DNA of 64,000 bases from positions 806,001 through 870,000 of the forward strand of contig CAVQYJ010000023.1 in the NCBI GenBank assembly GCA_963718145.1. The letters run 5' to 3'. Both the position numbers and the translations under genes were made by a program. Positions 37,032 to 46,619 of this stretch are shown piece by piece. This stretch comes from UBA7672 sp963718145 (GTDB lineage Bacteria > Pseudomonadota > Alphaproteobacteria > Caulobacterales > Hyphomonadaceae). A model generated the notes under the pieces. It searched no databases and was not told where the DNA came from. It worked only from the letters and a program-made list of their open reading frames with translations. How positions within the stretch are numbered: the stretch's first letter is position 1; every line of letters starts with the position of its first letter.

Positions 37032-39296
37032 ATGCGTTCGAAGCTGATGACCGGGACGGTTGTCTCCACGGTCGCGCTCGCGATCCTGGGTGGGGGCGGT
37101 GCGCACGCACAGGCTGCACCCGCGATGCCGGCGGATAGCGCCGACGACCAGCAGCGCAACAAGGTGACCGTCACGGCGACCCGCACCGAGAAGGATGTCG
37201 ACGAAGTGCCGGCGACAGTCTCGGTCATCACCGACCAGAAGATCGAGGATGAACTCGTCACCGACATCAAGGACCTCGTGCGCTTCGAGCCCGGCGTTTC
37301 CGTGCGCAGCTCTCCGCAGCGTTTCGGCGCCGCGCTTGGCTCGACCGGGCGCGACGGCAATAGCGGGTTCAACATCCGCGGCCTGGAAGGGGACCGCGTG
37401 CTGATCCAGACCGACGGCGTTCGTGTTGCAGACGGCTTCAGCTTTGGTCCGCAGGCGCAGGGGCGCGGCGACTATGTCGATCTCGACCTGGTGAAATCCG
37501 TCGAAATCCTGCGTGGCCCTGCGTCAGCTCTCTATGGCAGCGACGGCGTCGCGGGCGTCGTGAGCTTCATCACGCGCGACCCCGACGACCTTGTGCGGGA
37601 CGGCCGCAGCTTTGCCGTGCGCGCGCGCTCGGCGTTCGCATCGGCAGACGAGAGCTGGGCGAACAGCCTGATCGGAGCGACCAAGCACGGCGACTGGTCG
37701 GCGATGGTCGGCTACACTCATCGTTCGGGCCAGGAGCAGAAGAACCAGGGCGAGCTGATCGTGCCGGACGCCCGGCGGACCGCCCCCAACCCGCTCGACT
37801 TCGATTCGAGCTCCTGGCTGGGCAAGCTCGTCTGGAAGCCCGGGGACAACCAGCGCTTCCGCCTCACCTACGACCAGCTCAGCCGCAGCATGGACGCCGA
37901 CCTGTTGAGCGGCCGCGCGCAGCTTCCGGCGAATGGCGGCGCACCGCTCACCGCCACCTCGGTGCTGGATCTCGACGCCGCCGATTCGGTGCGGCGCGAG
38001 CGCTTCGCATTCGATCACCAGATCGAATTCGGTGATGGCTTCTTCCGCAAAGCGCAGTGGACCATCTATTCGCAGGCGTCGAAGACGCGCCAGTTCACCT
38101 TCGAAAACCGCAATACCGCGGCTGATCGCATCCGCGACAACGCATTCAACAACAAGGTGGCGGGCGCCAGCGGCCAGATGGATGGCGGATTCGACGCGAT
38201 CGGGGCCAAGCATCACTGGCTGCTTGGGGCCGACTATTCAACCACGAAGCAGACCGGCATCCGGACAGGGACGGTTCCTCCTGTCGGCGAAACCTTTCCG
38301 TCGCGACCTTTCCCCAACACGGATTACGATCTCGCAGGCGTCTTTCTGCAGGATGAGATCAGCTTCCTCGATGGCCAGCTCGTGATCTATCCAGCGATCC
38401 GCTACGACGCGTATGAACTCACACCCGAACGCGACGCGCTTTATCCAGCCGCACTTCCGGCGACGGCCTCGAACGACAGCCATGTCTCCCCCAAGCTCGG
38501 CCTTGTGGTGTGGCCGGTCGACTGGCTTGGAGCATTCGTAAATTATGCCCAGGGCTACAAGGCTCCGGCGCCGAGCCAGGTGAACAACGGCTTTGCCAAT
38601 CCGATCCAGAACTACACCTCGATCTCAAGCCCGGACCTGCGTCCCGAATCGAGCACCTCGATCGAAGCTGGCGTCCGCACGCGCCACATCAGCTGGGGCG
38701 GCGGAGAGTGGTCCGCCAGCGCCACGGCGTTCGCGGCGGAGTACAGGGACTTCATCGAGCAGGTGCTGATCGGCGGCTCGTTCACCGCGCTCGATCCCGG
38801 CATCTTCCAGTATGTGAATCTCACCTCGGTCGATGTCACCGGGATCGAGGGCAAGGTCGAAGGCGTGTGGGACAACGGCTTTGCCTTTGCAGCGACGGCC
38901 TCGTTCGCCGATGGCGACCAGGACAATGCCGGCGCGATTTCGCCGCTGCAGAGCATCGAGCCCTTCAAGTTCGTAGCGGGCCTGTCCTACCGGGACCCAG
39001 CCGGACGTTTTGGCGGTCAGCTCGCGGCGACTTATTCGGACCAGAAGGACGTGAAGGATGTCGCGACCGGTTCGACCACGACGCTGTTCCTGCCGCCGGA
39101 CTTCTTTGTCATCGACCTGACGGCGTACTGGAATCTCACCGACTCGATCGCGCTTCGGGCGGGCATCTTCAACGTCAACGACGAGACCTACTGGTGGTGG
39201 GGCGATGTGCGCGGGCTGGCTGCGTCTTCAGCGACGCGCGACGCCTACACCCAGCCTGGCCGCAACACGTCCGTGTCGCTGACCTATCGTTACTAG
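37032..39296 (+). CDS. TonB-dependent receptor, hemoglobin/transferrin-type
   Basis: The ATG at 37032 begins a signal peptide (ending AHA). A TonB-box-like KVTVTATRTEKDVDEVPATVSVI segment starts the plug domain, which continues with GFNIRGLEGDRVLIQTDGVR and EILRGPASALYGSDGVAGVVSF. The remaining ~550 residues form the 22-strand barrel, ending with an aromatic TYRY. The pattern agrees with the TonB-dependent heme/hemoglobin receptor subfamily. The ligand (heme, siderophore or other) is not proven. It is probably in one transcript with the DUF4198 gene and under the Fur/Mur-like boxes upstream. Confidence 0.9.
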   Translation: MRSKLMTGTVVSTVALAILGGGGAHAQAAPAMPADSADDQQRNKVTVTATRTEKDVDEVPATVSVITDQKIEDELVTDIKDLVRFEPGVSVRSSPQRFGAALGSTGRDGNSGFNIRGLEGDRVLIQTDGVRVADGFSFGPQAQGRGDYVDLDLVKSVEILRGPASALYGSDGVAGVVSFITRDPDDLVRDGRSFAVRARSAFASADESWANSLIGATKHGDWSAMVGYTHRSGQEQKNQGELIVPDARRTAPNPLDFDSSSWLGKLVWKPGDNQRFRLTYDQLSRSMDADLLSGRAQLPANGGAPLTATSVLDLDAADSVRRERFAFDHQIEFGDGFFRKAQWTIYSQASKTRQFTFENRNTAADRIRDNAFNNKVAGASGQMDGGFDAIGAKHHWLLGADYSTTKQTGIRTGTVPPVGETFPSRPFPNTDYDLAGVFLQDEISFLDGQLVIYPAIRYDAYELTPERDALYPAALPATASNDSHVSPKLGLVVWPVDWLGAFVNYAQGYKAPAPSQVNNGFANPIQNYTSISSPDLRPESSTSIEAGVRTRHISWGGGEWSASATAFAAEYRDFIEQVLIGGSFTALDPGIFQYVNLTSVDVTGIEGKVEGVWDNGFAFAATASFADGDQDNAGAISPLQSIEPFKFVAGLSYRDPAGRFGGQLAATYSDQKDVKDVATGSTTTLFLPPDFFVIDLTAYWNLTDSIALRAGIFNVNDETYWWWGDVRGLAASSATRDAYTQPGRNTSVSLTYRY

Positions 39297-40798
39297 GAAT
39301 CCCGGCGCACCGCAGCATCGGACGCGCCCGCGTCCGCCTGCGCGGCCGCGCGTGGAACGGCGAGCGGCAGGATGACGCCGAAGGCGGAGCCCCGTCCGGG
39401 TTCGCTTTCAACCAGGAACTCGCCGCGGTGGCGCTGGACGACGTGCTTGACGATGGCGAGGCCGAGGCCTGTTCCTGGCTTGATCCCCCGTCCTGGATCA
39501 ACGCGATAAAATCGCTCCGACAGGCGGGGAAGATATTGGCGCTCGATGCCAGGGCCTGCATCGCTGACCCGCAGCACCGCGTATCGGCTGGACGCAGGCG
39601 CCACAGGCGCAGTCGTGATGGTCATGTGGCCGGCCGTGTCCCATCGGCGCCCTGCCCGCGCCGTCGCCTCTTCACGCGGAAGGCCCGACAGGACCTCCAC
39701 CTCGACGACCCCGCCTGGCTCGGAATACTTGATGGCGTTGTCGATCAGGTTCTGGATCACCTGCGCCAGCTCGTCGCGCACGCCCGTGACGCTGACCGCG
39801 CTCGACGGGCCTAGCACGCAAAGGCGGACATCCTTCTCCTTCGCCAGAGGAAGCAGGGCGTCTCCTGCCTCCGCCACCACTGCCGCCAGATCGGCTTCGC
39901 CCTCCGGCGGCCGGTGCTCGATCAACTCGATGCGCGACAGCGACAGCAGGTCGCTGATCAGCCGCCGCATGCGCTCTGCCTGCCCGTGCATGATATCGAG
40001 GAAGCGGTCGCGCGCGGCGGGGTCGTCGCGCGCCGGGCCGCGCAACGTCTCGATGAAACCCGACAGCGACGTCAGCGGCGTGCGCAGTTCATGACTCGCA
40101 TTTGCGAGGAAGTCGACGCGCGCGAACTCCGCGCGCTTGATGTCGGTGAGGTCGTGCATCGACACCAGCACGTCCGCGCCCACAGGCGCAGCCACGCACG
40201 TGAAGTACCTGTCCGTACCGTCACGCACCACGAACTCGAACTTCTGCGGCGCGCCTTCACGCCGCGCCGCGCTCACTGCAGCGAGCAGCTCCGGACGCCG
40301 CACCACCGCGCTCAGCAGCGGATCCGCCCCCACCACCCTGAACTGCCGCCGCGCCGCCTCGTTCGCCGCCACCACCCTCCCCCCCGCATCGATATACATC
40401 GCAGGCTCCGGCAGAGCGCCGATCAGGGCGGCGCGCAGGTCGCGCTCCACACCCGCGCGCGCCTCGCCCACCACATCGCCCACTGCAGCGCTCGCAGCGC
40501 GCATCGCCTCGCGCTCCGTGTCGGCGGTGCCCGCATAATAGGCGATCGAGAAGGCCAGCATGATCAGCACGGCGAAAGCGGCCGCCCAGAGGGTGATCTC
40601 GCCCAGGAAAGCCAGACCGGAAATGACGATCAGGCCGGCAAAGCCCAGCACGAGAAAGTCGCCCGCGCGCCGCGCGCGGGTTACACGCGCAAAGACGCCG
40701 CCGCGCTCATCCGACTGGCCGGATGGCTCAGCCGCCGCAGGCGCGGGCGGCATGGGCGGAGCCTTGCCGGGTGGACTGGGGATGAGGGTTTCAGTCAT
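39293..40798 (-). CDS. phoR: Phosphate regulon sensor histidine kinase PhoR-like
   Basis: From ATG 40798 (MTETLIPSP) the 501-residue protein has two membrane helices (about 48-66 and 70-89) with almost no periplasmic loop, a PAS-like domain (about 130-215), a HisKA helix with FLANASHELRTPL (His236) and a HATPase domain (NLIDNAIKYS; DAGPGIERQYL; GTGLGLAIVKH). This layout is that of PhoR, which senses phosphate through PstB/PhoU. In related bacteria phoR precedes pstC; here a 9-kb block lies between them. The assignment of partner is inference from domain layout and general synteny. Confidence 0.85.
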   Translation of the reverse strand: MTETLIPSPPGKAPPMPPAPAAAEPSGQSDERGGVFARVTRARRAGDFLVLGFAGLIVISGLAFLGEITLWAAAFAVLIMLAFSIAYYAGTADTEREAMRAASAAVGDVVGEARAGVERDLRAALIGALPEPAMYIDAGGRVVAANEAARRQFRVVGADPLLSAVVRRPELLAAVSAARREGAPQKFEFVVRDGTDRYFTCVAAPVGADVLVSMHDLTDIKRAEFARVDFLANASHELRTPLTSLSGFIETLRGPARDDPAARDRFLDIMHGQAERMRRLISDLLSLSRIELIEHRPPEGEADLAAVVAEAGDALLPLAKEKDVRLCVLGPSSAVSVTGVRDELAQVIQNLIDNAIKYSEPGGVVEVEVLSGLPREEATARAGRRWDTAGHMTITTAPVAPASSRYAVLRVSDAGPGIERQYLPRLSERFYRVDPGRGIKPGTGLGLAIVKHVVQRHRGEFLVESEPGRGSAFGVILPLAVPRAAAQADAGASDAAVRRDS

Positions 40799-41037
40799 CT
40801 CGCCTCTATCGGACCTGACGGAGCATACGGGCAAGACGCCTGAATTGTCTGTCCTTTCCCCCTGCCGCGGCGACCTTACCCCGACATGGGCGACGGCCGC
40901 GTGCGCACGCGCACAATAGCTGTGTGCAGGCACTTATTGTTTCCCGATAACAAACATTGACTTGGACCCGCCGCTTTGGGAAATCCTGCCGTCCGCTGGT
41001 GCGACCGGCGAAGGACCTGACCCCCAGAGGTGTTTCA

Positions 41038-43083
41038 ATGAGACTTTCTCTCCTGCTCGCCGTGTCCACGGCCGCGCTGGTAACTGCGTGCAGTCCCGCC
41101 AAGCCCGCCGCGCCGGTCGCGGAAGCGCCCAAGGTCGCGCTCGGCACGTTCGGCATCGACACCGCCCAGATGGATACTTCGGTGAAGCCGGGCGATGACT
41201 TCTTCAAGTACGTGAACGGCAAGTGGCTCGCCACCTTCCAGATGCCCGCCGACAAGGCGCGCGTTGGCGTGTTCGACGCGCTGCGCGACAAGTCCGAGAT
41301 CGACATCCGCACGGTGGTGGACGAACTCTCGAACACCACGCCGGCGGCCGGCTCGGTGCAGCAGAAGGTCGTCGACCTCTACAAGTCCTGGATGGACGAA
41401 GCCGCGCTGGAGGCGCGCGGGATCGAGCCGCTGAAGGCCGACTTCGCCGAGATCGAGGCCGCCAAGACCAAGGCCGACATCGTCAAGCTGATGGGCAAGT
41501 TCGACTATGCCGGCCCGTTCGGCTTCTACATCCAGCCCGACCCGGATGACACGACCAAGTACACCGTGTTCCTGACGCAGGGCGGCCTCGGCATGCCGGT
41601 GCGGGAATACTACATCGTCAAGAACGCGAAATTCGACGGCTACCGTGCAGCCTACAAGGCCTATGTCGCCAAGATCTTCGAGCTGATCGGCGACACCAAT
41701 CCGACGAAATCGGCAGCCGCGGTGATCGCGCTCGAAACCAAGCTGGCGGCCGTGCACTGGGCGCAGGAACGGCGCCGCGATGTCCAGGCGACCAACAACC
41801 CGGTCGACCGTGCAGGCCTCAAGAAGATGGTTCCCAACATCGACTGGGACGCGATGCTGGCCGTGGACGGTCTCGGCGACGTGCAGCGCTTCGTGGTCGG
41901 CGAGACGACCGCCATCCGCGATGGCGCCAAGCTTCTCGACACCCAGCCGGTCGATGCGTGGAAGAAGTACCTCGCCTACCATCTCGCCAGCGACTACGCA
42001 GCCCAGCTTCCCAAGGCCTTCGACGTGGCGAACTTCGACTTCTACTCGAAATCGCTGCGCGGCATCGAAGAGCAGCGCGACCGCTGGAAGCGCGGCATGA
42101 ACATGCTGGACGGCCTGATTGGCGAGGGCGTGGGCGAGATCTACGTCGCGAAATTCTTCCCGGCCGACAACAAGGCGAAGATGGACGACCTGGTGAAGAA
42201 CCTGCGCGCGGCCATGGGCGAGCGGCTGAAGACGCTGGCCTGGATGGACGAGGCGACCCGCGCCGAAGCCCAGAAGAAGCTCTCCACCTTCGATCCGCGC
42301 ATCGGCTATCCGGTGAAGTGGCGCGACTATTCGGCGATGACGGTCGAGCCGGGCAAGCTGTTCGAGAATGTGCGCAACGCGCGCAAGTTCGAATGGAACC
42401 GCCAGGTCAAGCGTCTGAACGACAAGGTGGACCGCGAAGAGTGGGGCATGAATCCGCAGACGGTGAACGCCTACTACGATCCGCCGATGAACCAGATCAC
42501 TTTCCCGGCCGCGATCCTGCAGCCGCCTTTCTTCGATCCCGCCGCTGACCCGGCCGTGAACTACGGCGCCATTGGCGCGGTGATCGGCCACGAGATGGGC
42601 CATGGCTTCGACGACCAGGGCAGCGAATACGACGAGGCCGGCAAGATCCGGAACTGGTGGACGCCCGAGACGAGGAAGAAGTTCAACGCGGAAGCCGCCA
42701 AGTTCGGCGCGCAATACAATGCGTTCTGCCCGCTGGAAGGCGTGTGCGTGAACGGCAAGTTCACCATGGGCGAAAACATCGGCGACCTGGGCGGGCTGGA
42801 GATGGCTTACACCGCCTATCATCTCTCGCTTGGCGGCAAGGAAGCTCCGGTGATCGACGGCTTCACCGGCGACCAGCGCTTCTTCATGGCGCACGCCCAG
42901 GTGTGGCGCGCCATCATCCGCGACGACGCGCTGCGCAACCAGGTGCTGACCGACCCGCACGCTCCCTCGGCGGCGCGCGGCTCGATCCCGGAGAAGAACA
43001 TCGACGCCTGGTATGCGGCGTTCGGCGTGAAGGAAGGCGACAAGAACTATCTGAAGCCCGAGGATCGCGTTCACATCTGGTAG
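41038..43083 (+). CDS. M13 family metallopeptidase lipoprotein (first of tandem pair)
   Basis: The ATG at 41038 starts a lipoprotein signal with VTAC lipobox. The chain is a neprilysin-like M13 zinc endopeptidase: VNAYYDPPMNQITFPAAILQPP, the HEMGH zinc motif at 518-522, ENIGDLGG with the third ligand Glu, and the conserved C-terminal Trp (VHIW). The N-terminal region has the GDDFFKYVNGKWL family start. It should be anchored in the periplasm or on the outer membrane and cut small peptides. It is divergent from phoR. Confidence 0.93.
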   Translation: MRLSLLLAVSTAALVTACSPAKPAAPVAEAPKVALGTFGIDTAQMDTSVKPGDDFFKYVNGKWLATFQMPADKARVGVFDALRDKSEIDIRTVVDELSNTTPAAGSVQQKVVDLYKSWMDEAALEARGIEPLKADFAEIEAAKTKADIVKLMGKFDYAGPFGFYIQPDPDDTTKYTVFLTQGGLGMPVREYYIVKNAKFDGYRAAYKAYVAKIFELIGDTNPTKSAAAVIALETKLAAVHWAQERRRDVQATNNPVDRAGLKKMVPNIDWDAMLAVDGLGDVQRFVVGETTAIRDGAKLLDTQPVDAWKKYLAYHLASDYAAQLPKAFDVANFDFYSKSLRGIEEQRDRWKRGMNMLDGLIGEGVGEIYVAKFFPADNKAKMDDLVKNLRAAMGERLKTLAWMDEATRAEAQKKLSTFDPRIGYPVKWRDYSAMTVEPGKLFENVRNARKFEWNRQVKRLNDKVDREEWGMNPQTVNAYYDPPMNQITFPAAILQPPFFDPAADPAVNYGAIGAVIGHEMGHGFDDQGSEYDEAGKIRNWWTPETRKKFNAEAAKFGAQYNAFCPLEGVCVNGKFTMGENIGDLGGLEMAYTAYHLSLGGKEAPVIDGFTGDQRFFMAHAQVWRAIIRDDALRNQVLTDPHAPSAARGSIPEKNIDAWYAAFGVKEGDKNYLKPEDRVHIW

Positions 43084-43163
43084 CGGCCGGCGACGGCTGA
43101 AGCGGCTTGACTTCAGGGGCCGCGCCTCAAGACTGGGATACGGTCCCAGCGAGGTGCGGCTCC

Positions 43164-45194
43164 TTGATTTCGGCATATCTGCGTGCGGGCCTGCTTGCGG
43201 CAGGGATGCTGCTGGCCGGCTGCGACAATCCGCGCGCGGCCAGCGCTGCCTCCGCGGGCGGCTCGCCGGAGCCTGCGGGCTCAGGCGCTGCGTCGGCGGC
43301 AGGCGATGACTTCTATCTCAGCGTCAACGGCGAGTGGATCGACGGCTACCAATTGCCGCCGGACCGCAGCGAGCACGGCGTTGTCGGCGAGCTGACCGAA
43401 CAGGCCGAGCAGGACGTGCGCGCGATCGTTGAAGAGCTGGCTGCCTCGAATCCGACGCCGGGAAGCCTCGCCGCCAAGGTGGGCGATCTCTACGCCAGCC
43501 TGATGGACGAGGATGCGATCGAAGCGCAGGGGATCACGCCGCTGAAGCCATTCCTGGAGCGCATCGCTTCGATCAGGACGTCGCGTGACCTGGTGGATGC
43601 ATGGGGAACCATCGGCTACGCCGCACCGATCAATGTCGGCGTCGCGCCGCACCCGGATCATCCCGACGAGACGGCGTTGTGGCTGCGCCAGGACGGGCTG
43701 GGCATGCCGCATCGCGGGTACTATCTCGACATCGGGCTGAAGGCGGAACAGTTGCGCCGCGCCTACCGGACGCATGTGCAGGAGGTGATGGCGCTGCTCG
43801 GCCATGCCGATGCCGAGGGCGCGGCCAAGCGCATCTATGCGCTGGAGCGCAGGATCGCCGAGGCGCACACCTGGGATGACCGCAGCCTGTCGATGGGGGA
43901 ACTCTACCAGGCGACGGACGTTGCGGGGCTAAACCGCTTTGCCCCGGGGTTCGACTGGACGCTGTTCCTGGAGCGCGCAGGCTACGCCAAGGCCACGACA
44001 ATCATCATCACGGACGGAACGGCGGTGCGCGATTGCGTGGCGCTGCTCGGCAAGATCCCGCTGCAGGACTGGAAGGACTGGATGGCCTTCCACATCGCGG
44101 ATTCATTCTCGGTGGCGCTGCCCCGCGCATTCCGGGATTCCAGCTTCGAGTTCGAATCCCACGCGCTGCAGGGGGTCGAGAAACAGCCGCAGCGCTGGCG
44201 GGTATCGATCAACATCCTGCTGTCCTTCCTTGGCGACGGGCTGGGCGAGCTCTATGTGAAGCGGCACTTCTCGGCGGAGGAGAAGCAGCAGGTCGAGGAG
44301 ATGGTGGCGAATGTCCGCGCAGCGTTTGCGCGGCGGCTCGACGGGCTGGAGTGGATGGACGCTGCAACGCGCGCCGAGGCGCACGCCAAGCTCGACGCAC
44401 TGCAGGCGATGGTCGGCTATCCTTCCGTCTGGCAGGACTACTCGGGACTGAAGATAGAGCGCGGAAAGCTGGTCGAGAGCCTCTATGGCGGCTTCCAGTA
44501 CATGGCGGCGGAAGAGGCGGCCAAGCTGGGCAAGCCAGCCGACCGGCAAGAATGGCCCGTGCCGCCGCAGGTGGTGAATGCGTTCTACAATCCGCTCGCC
44601 AACAACCTGTCCCTCCCCGCCGGCATCCTGCGGCCGCCCTTCTTCGATCCGAAGGGGGACGCCGCCGAAAACTATGGCGCGATCGGCGCGATCATCGGCC
44701 ACGAGATCAGCCACGGCTTCGACGATCATGGGCGGCAGCTCGACGGCACGGGCGCCCGGCGCAACTGGTGGACGGAGGAGACGAACGAGCGGTTCCTCGA
44801 GGCCTCTGAGGCGCTGACGGCGCAGTATGATGGCTTCTGCGCTTCGCTCGGCGTGTGCGTGAACGGCATGGCCACGCTGGGCGAGAATATCGGCGACCTC
44901 GCGGGGCTTGAGCTCGCCTATGATGCCTGGCAGGCCTCGCTCGGCGGCAAGCCTGCGCTGGTGAGCGGCGGGCTGACCGGCGAGCAGCGTTTCTTCACCG
45001 CCTATGCGCGATCGTGGCGCGAGAAGGTGCGAGACGAAGTGTTCGAGGCGCAGATGACCTCGTCCGACCATGCGCCGAGCCGCTATCGCGTCAACGGCGT
45101 CGTTCGCAACATGGATGAGTGGTACGCAGCCTTCGACGTGAGGAAGGATGCGAAGCTCTATCTGGCGCCGCAGGACCGCGTGAAGATCTGGTAG
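43164..45194 (+). CDS. M13 family metallopeptidase lipoprotein (second of tandem pair)
   Basis: I choose TTG 43164 as start because GAGG lies 9 bases upstream and a lipoprotein signal with LAGC lipobox follows immediately; a TTG at 43107 would add 19 residues. The M13 features are complete: GDDFYLSVNGEWI, VNAFYNPLANNLSLPAGILRPP, HEISH (513-517), ENIGDLAG and a C-terminal VKIW. It is clearly a paralogue of the preceding gene, 80 bp away, but diverged strongly, so the duplication is not recent. The gene ends 13 bp from a convergent DUF3830 gene. Confidence 0.92.
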   Translation: MISAYLRAGLLAAGMLLAGCDNPRAASAASAGGSPEPAGSGAASAAGDDFYLSVNGEWIDGYQLPPDRSEHGVVGELTEQAEQDVRAIVEELAASNPTPGSLAAKVGDLYASLMDEDAIEAQGITPLKPFLERIASIRTSRDLVDAWGTIGYAAPINVGVAPHPDHPDETALWLRQDGLGMPHRGYYLDIGLKAEQLRRAYRTHVQEVMALLGHADAEGAAKRIYALERRIAEAHTWDDRSLSMGELYQATDVAGLNRFAPGFDWTLFLERAGYAKATTIIITDGTAVRDCVALLGKIPLQDWKDWMAFHIADSFSVALPRAFRDSSFEFESHALQGVEKQPQRWRVSINILLSFLGDGLGELYVKRHFSAEEKQQVEEMVANVRAAFARRLDGLEWMDAATRAEAHAKLDALQAMVGYPSVWQDYSGLKIERGKLVESLYGGFQYMAAEEAAKLGKPADRQEWPVPPQVVNAFYNPLANNLSLPAGILRPPFFDPKGDAAENYGAIGAIIGHEISHGFDDHGRQLDGTGARRNWWTEETNERFLEASEALTAQYDGFCASLGVCVNGMATLGENIGDLAGLELAYDAWQASLGGKPALVSGGLTGEQRFFTAYARSWREKVRDEVFEAQMTSSDHAPSRYRVNGVVRNMDEWYAAFDVRKDAKLYLAPQDRVKIW

Positions 45195-45207
45195 GCCGGA
45201 CCGGGCG

Positions 45208-45621
45208 TCAGCTGGCCTCGAACAGCACGTCCTGCACGCCGTCGTAGAGCGTCTTGCGGCCGAGGGGGGCGAGGTTTTCGAGGCCGGATGTCAGCGTGAG
45301 GAAATGATTGCCCGAGAGCTGGCCGGCCTTGGAGGCAAAGCTCACATGGCCGTAGGCGATGAGGATCTCCGTCTCGCTGACGCCGCCCGGATAGAGGATC
45401 ACCTGGCCCGGCGAGGGATAGCAGGTGTTGTTCTCGAACCCGACGCCGAAATCCATGTCGCCCAGCGGCGCCCAGACGCCCTCCCCGCTCCAGCGCACAT
45501 GCACGATGCGGCTCCTGAACGGCATGCGCGCGCGGAAGGCGGCGCAGGTCTTCGGCGCGAGCTGCGTCTCGAAACGGCCGAGGAAGGCAAAGGGGCCGGC
45601 GGTCAGTCTTACGTCGGGCAT
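45208..45621 (-). CDS. DUF3830 family (cyclophilin-like) protein
   Basis: The ATG at 45621 (MPDVRLTAG) begins 4 bp after the murB stop. The 137-residue protein has the DUF3830 pattern, a cyclophilin-like beta barrel: the APKTCAAFRARMPF helix, HVRWSGEGVW, and the PGQVILYPGG loop. The function is unknown. It occupies the place after murB where ddl and ftsQ are usually found in dcw clusters. Confidence 0.8.
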   Translation of the reverse strand: MPDVRLTAGPFAFLGRFETQLAPKTCAAFRARMPFRSRIVHVRWSGEGVWAPLGDMDFGVGFENNTCYPSPGQVILYPGGVSETEILIAYGHVSFASKAGQLSGNHFLTLTSGLENLAPLGRKTLYDGVQDVLFEAS

Positions 45622-45625
45622 GTCT

Positions 45626-46582
45626 TCACGCGTCCTTGGCCAGGAAACCCTCGGCGGTTGTGTCGTGCGGCAGGCGGCCGATGCGCCTGATCTCCCAGCG
45701 CAGGTCGACGCCGGACCTGGCCTTGACGGCGGCGCGGACGTCTTCGCCCAGGCCTTCAATGTCTGCGGCGGTGGCCTCGCCCGTGTTGATCAGGAAATTG
45801 CAGTGCATCTCGCTGACCTGCGCGCCGCCGCGCCGGCGCCCGCGCATGCCTGCCTCGTCGATCAGCTTCCACGATCGGCGCTGGTTGGGCGCGCCGGGGG
45901 GATCGGGATTGGCGAAGGTCGAGCCGCCGGTCTTCTCGCGGATCGGCTGCGTGCCCTCGCGCCGCGCCTTCAGGGCCTCGATGCGCGCGAGGATGGCGGC
46001 GGGATCGTCCTTGGTTCCCTCGAACACCGCCTCGACGAAGATCAGGTCTTCAGGCGCTTCCGTGTGGCGGTAGCTGAAGGCGAAATCCTCCGGCTTGAGG
46101 ATGACGCGCCGGCCGGAGCGGTCGAGGGCTGCAGCCTCGACCAGCACATCCTTGGTCTCGCGATCATAGCAGCCGGCGTTCATGCGCAGCGCGCCGCCGA
46201 TCGTGCCGGGGACGCCAGAGAAGAATTCCATGCCGGCGATGCCGGCGTTCGCGGCGGCGACCGAGACACGCGCATCGAGCGCCGCCGCGCCAGCTGTCAC
46301 GCGCAGACTGTCGGCAGCAACCTTGCCGAAGGCCGGGCCGAGGCGGATCACCACACCGACAATGCCTTCATCGCGCACGATGACATTGGAGGCGGCGCCC
46401 AGGACGGTGACCGGGATCAGCGGATCGAGCTTCGCGAGAAACTCCGCCAGGTCTGCCTCGTCCTTGGGCAGGAAAAGCGCATCCGCCGCTCCGCCGACCC
46501 GGAACCAGGTGAAGGGCGCAAGCTGCTCGTTGGCGAGAAGCTTGCCGCGCACGGCCGGCAGGCGGTCGATGAAGCTGGTCAT
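45626..46582 (-). CDS. murB: UDP-N-acetylenolpyruvoylglucosamine reductase
   Basis: MurB reduces UDP-GlcNAc-enolpyruvate to UDP-MurNAc with NADPH and FAD. Visible features are the FAD-binding FTWFRVGGAADALFLP and VTVLGAASNVIVRD blocks, GMEFFSGVPGTIGGALRMNAGCYD, and the active-site GGSTFANPD. The 318 residues are typical of type II MurB. It is separated from murC by two exported proteins. Confidence 0.95.
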   Translation of the reverse strand: MTSFIDRLPAVRGKLLANEQLAPFTWFRVGGAADALFLPKDEADLAEFLAKLDPLIPVTVLGAASNVIVRDEGIVGVVIRLGPAFGKVAADSLRVTAGAAALDARVSVAAANAGIAGMEFFSGVPGTIGGALRMNAGCYDRETKDVLVEAAALDRSGRRVILKPEDFAFSYRHTEAPEDLIFVEAVFEGTKDDPAAILARIEALKARREGTQPIREKTGGSTFANPDPPGAPNQRRSWKLIDEAGMRGRRRGGAQVSEMHCNFLINTGEATAADIEGLGEDVRAAVKARSGVDLRWEIRRIGRLPHDTTAEGFLAKDA

Positions 46583-46619
46583 GGATCGGACTTATCGTGA
46601 GCCGACCGGCGCGCCAAGC

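Noticed and set aside
40937..40953. TTGTT-N7-AACAA dyad between phoR and the first M13 gene
   Set aside because: Only five bases per arm and no known regulator pattern; it could be chance in a short AT-rich promoter.
41035..43176. A 713-codon antisense frame opposite the first M13 peptidase, and a similar 881-codon one at 32031-34676
   Set aside because: Both lie fully opposite genes with clear domains, have His/Arg-rich composition and show no domain of their own.
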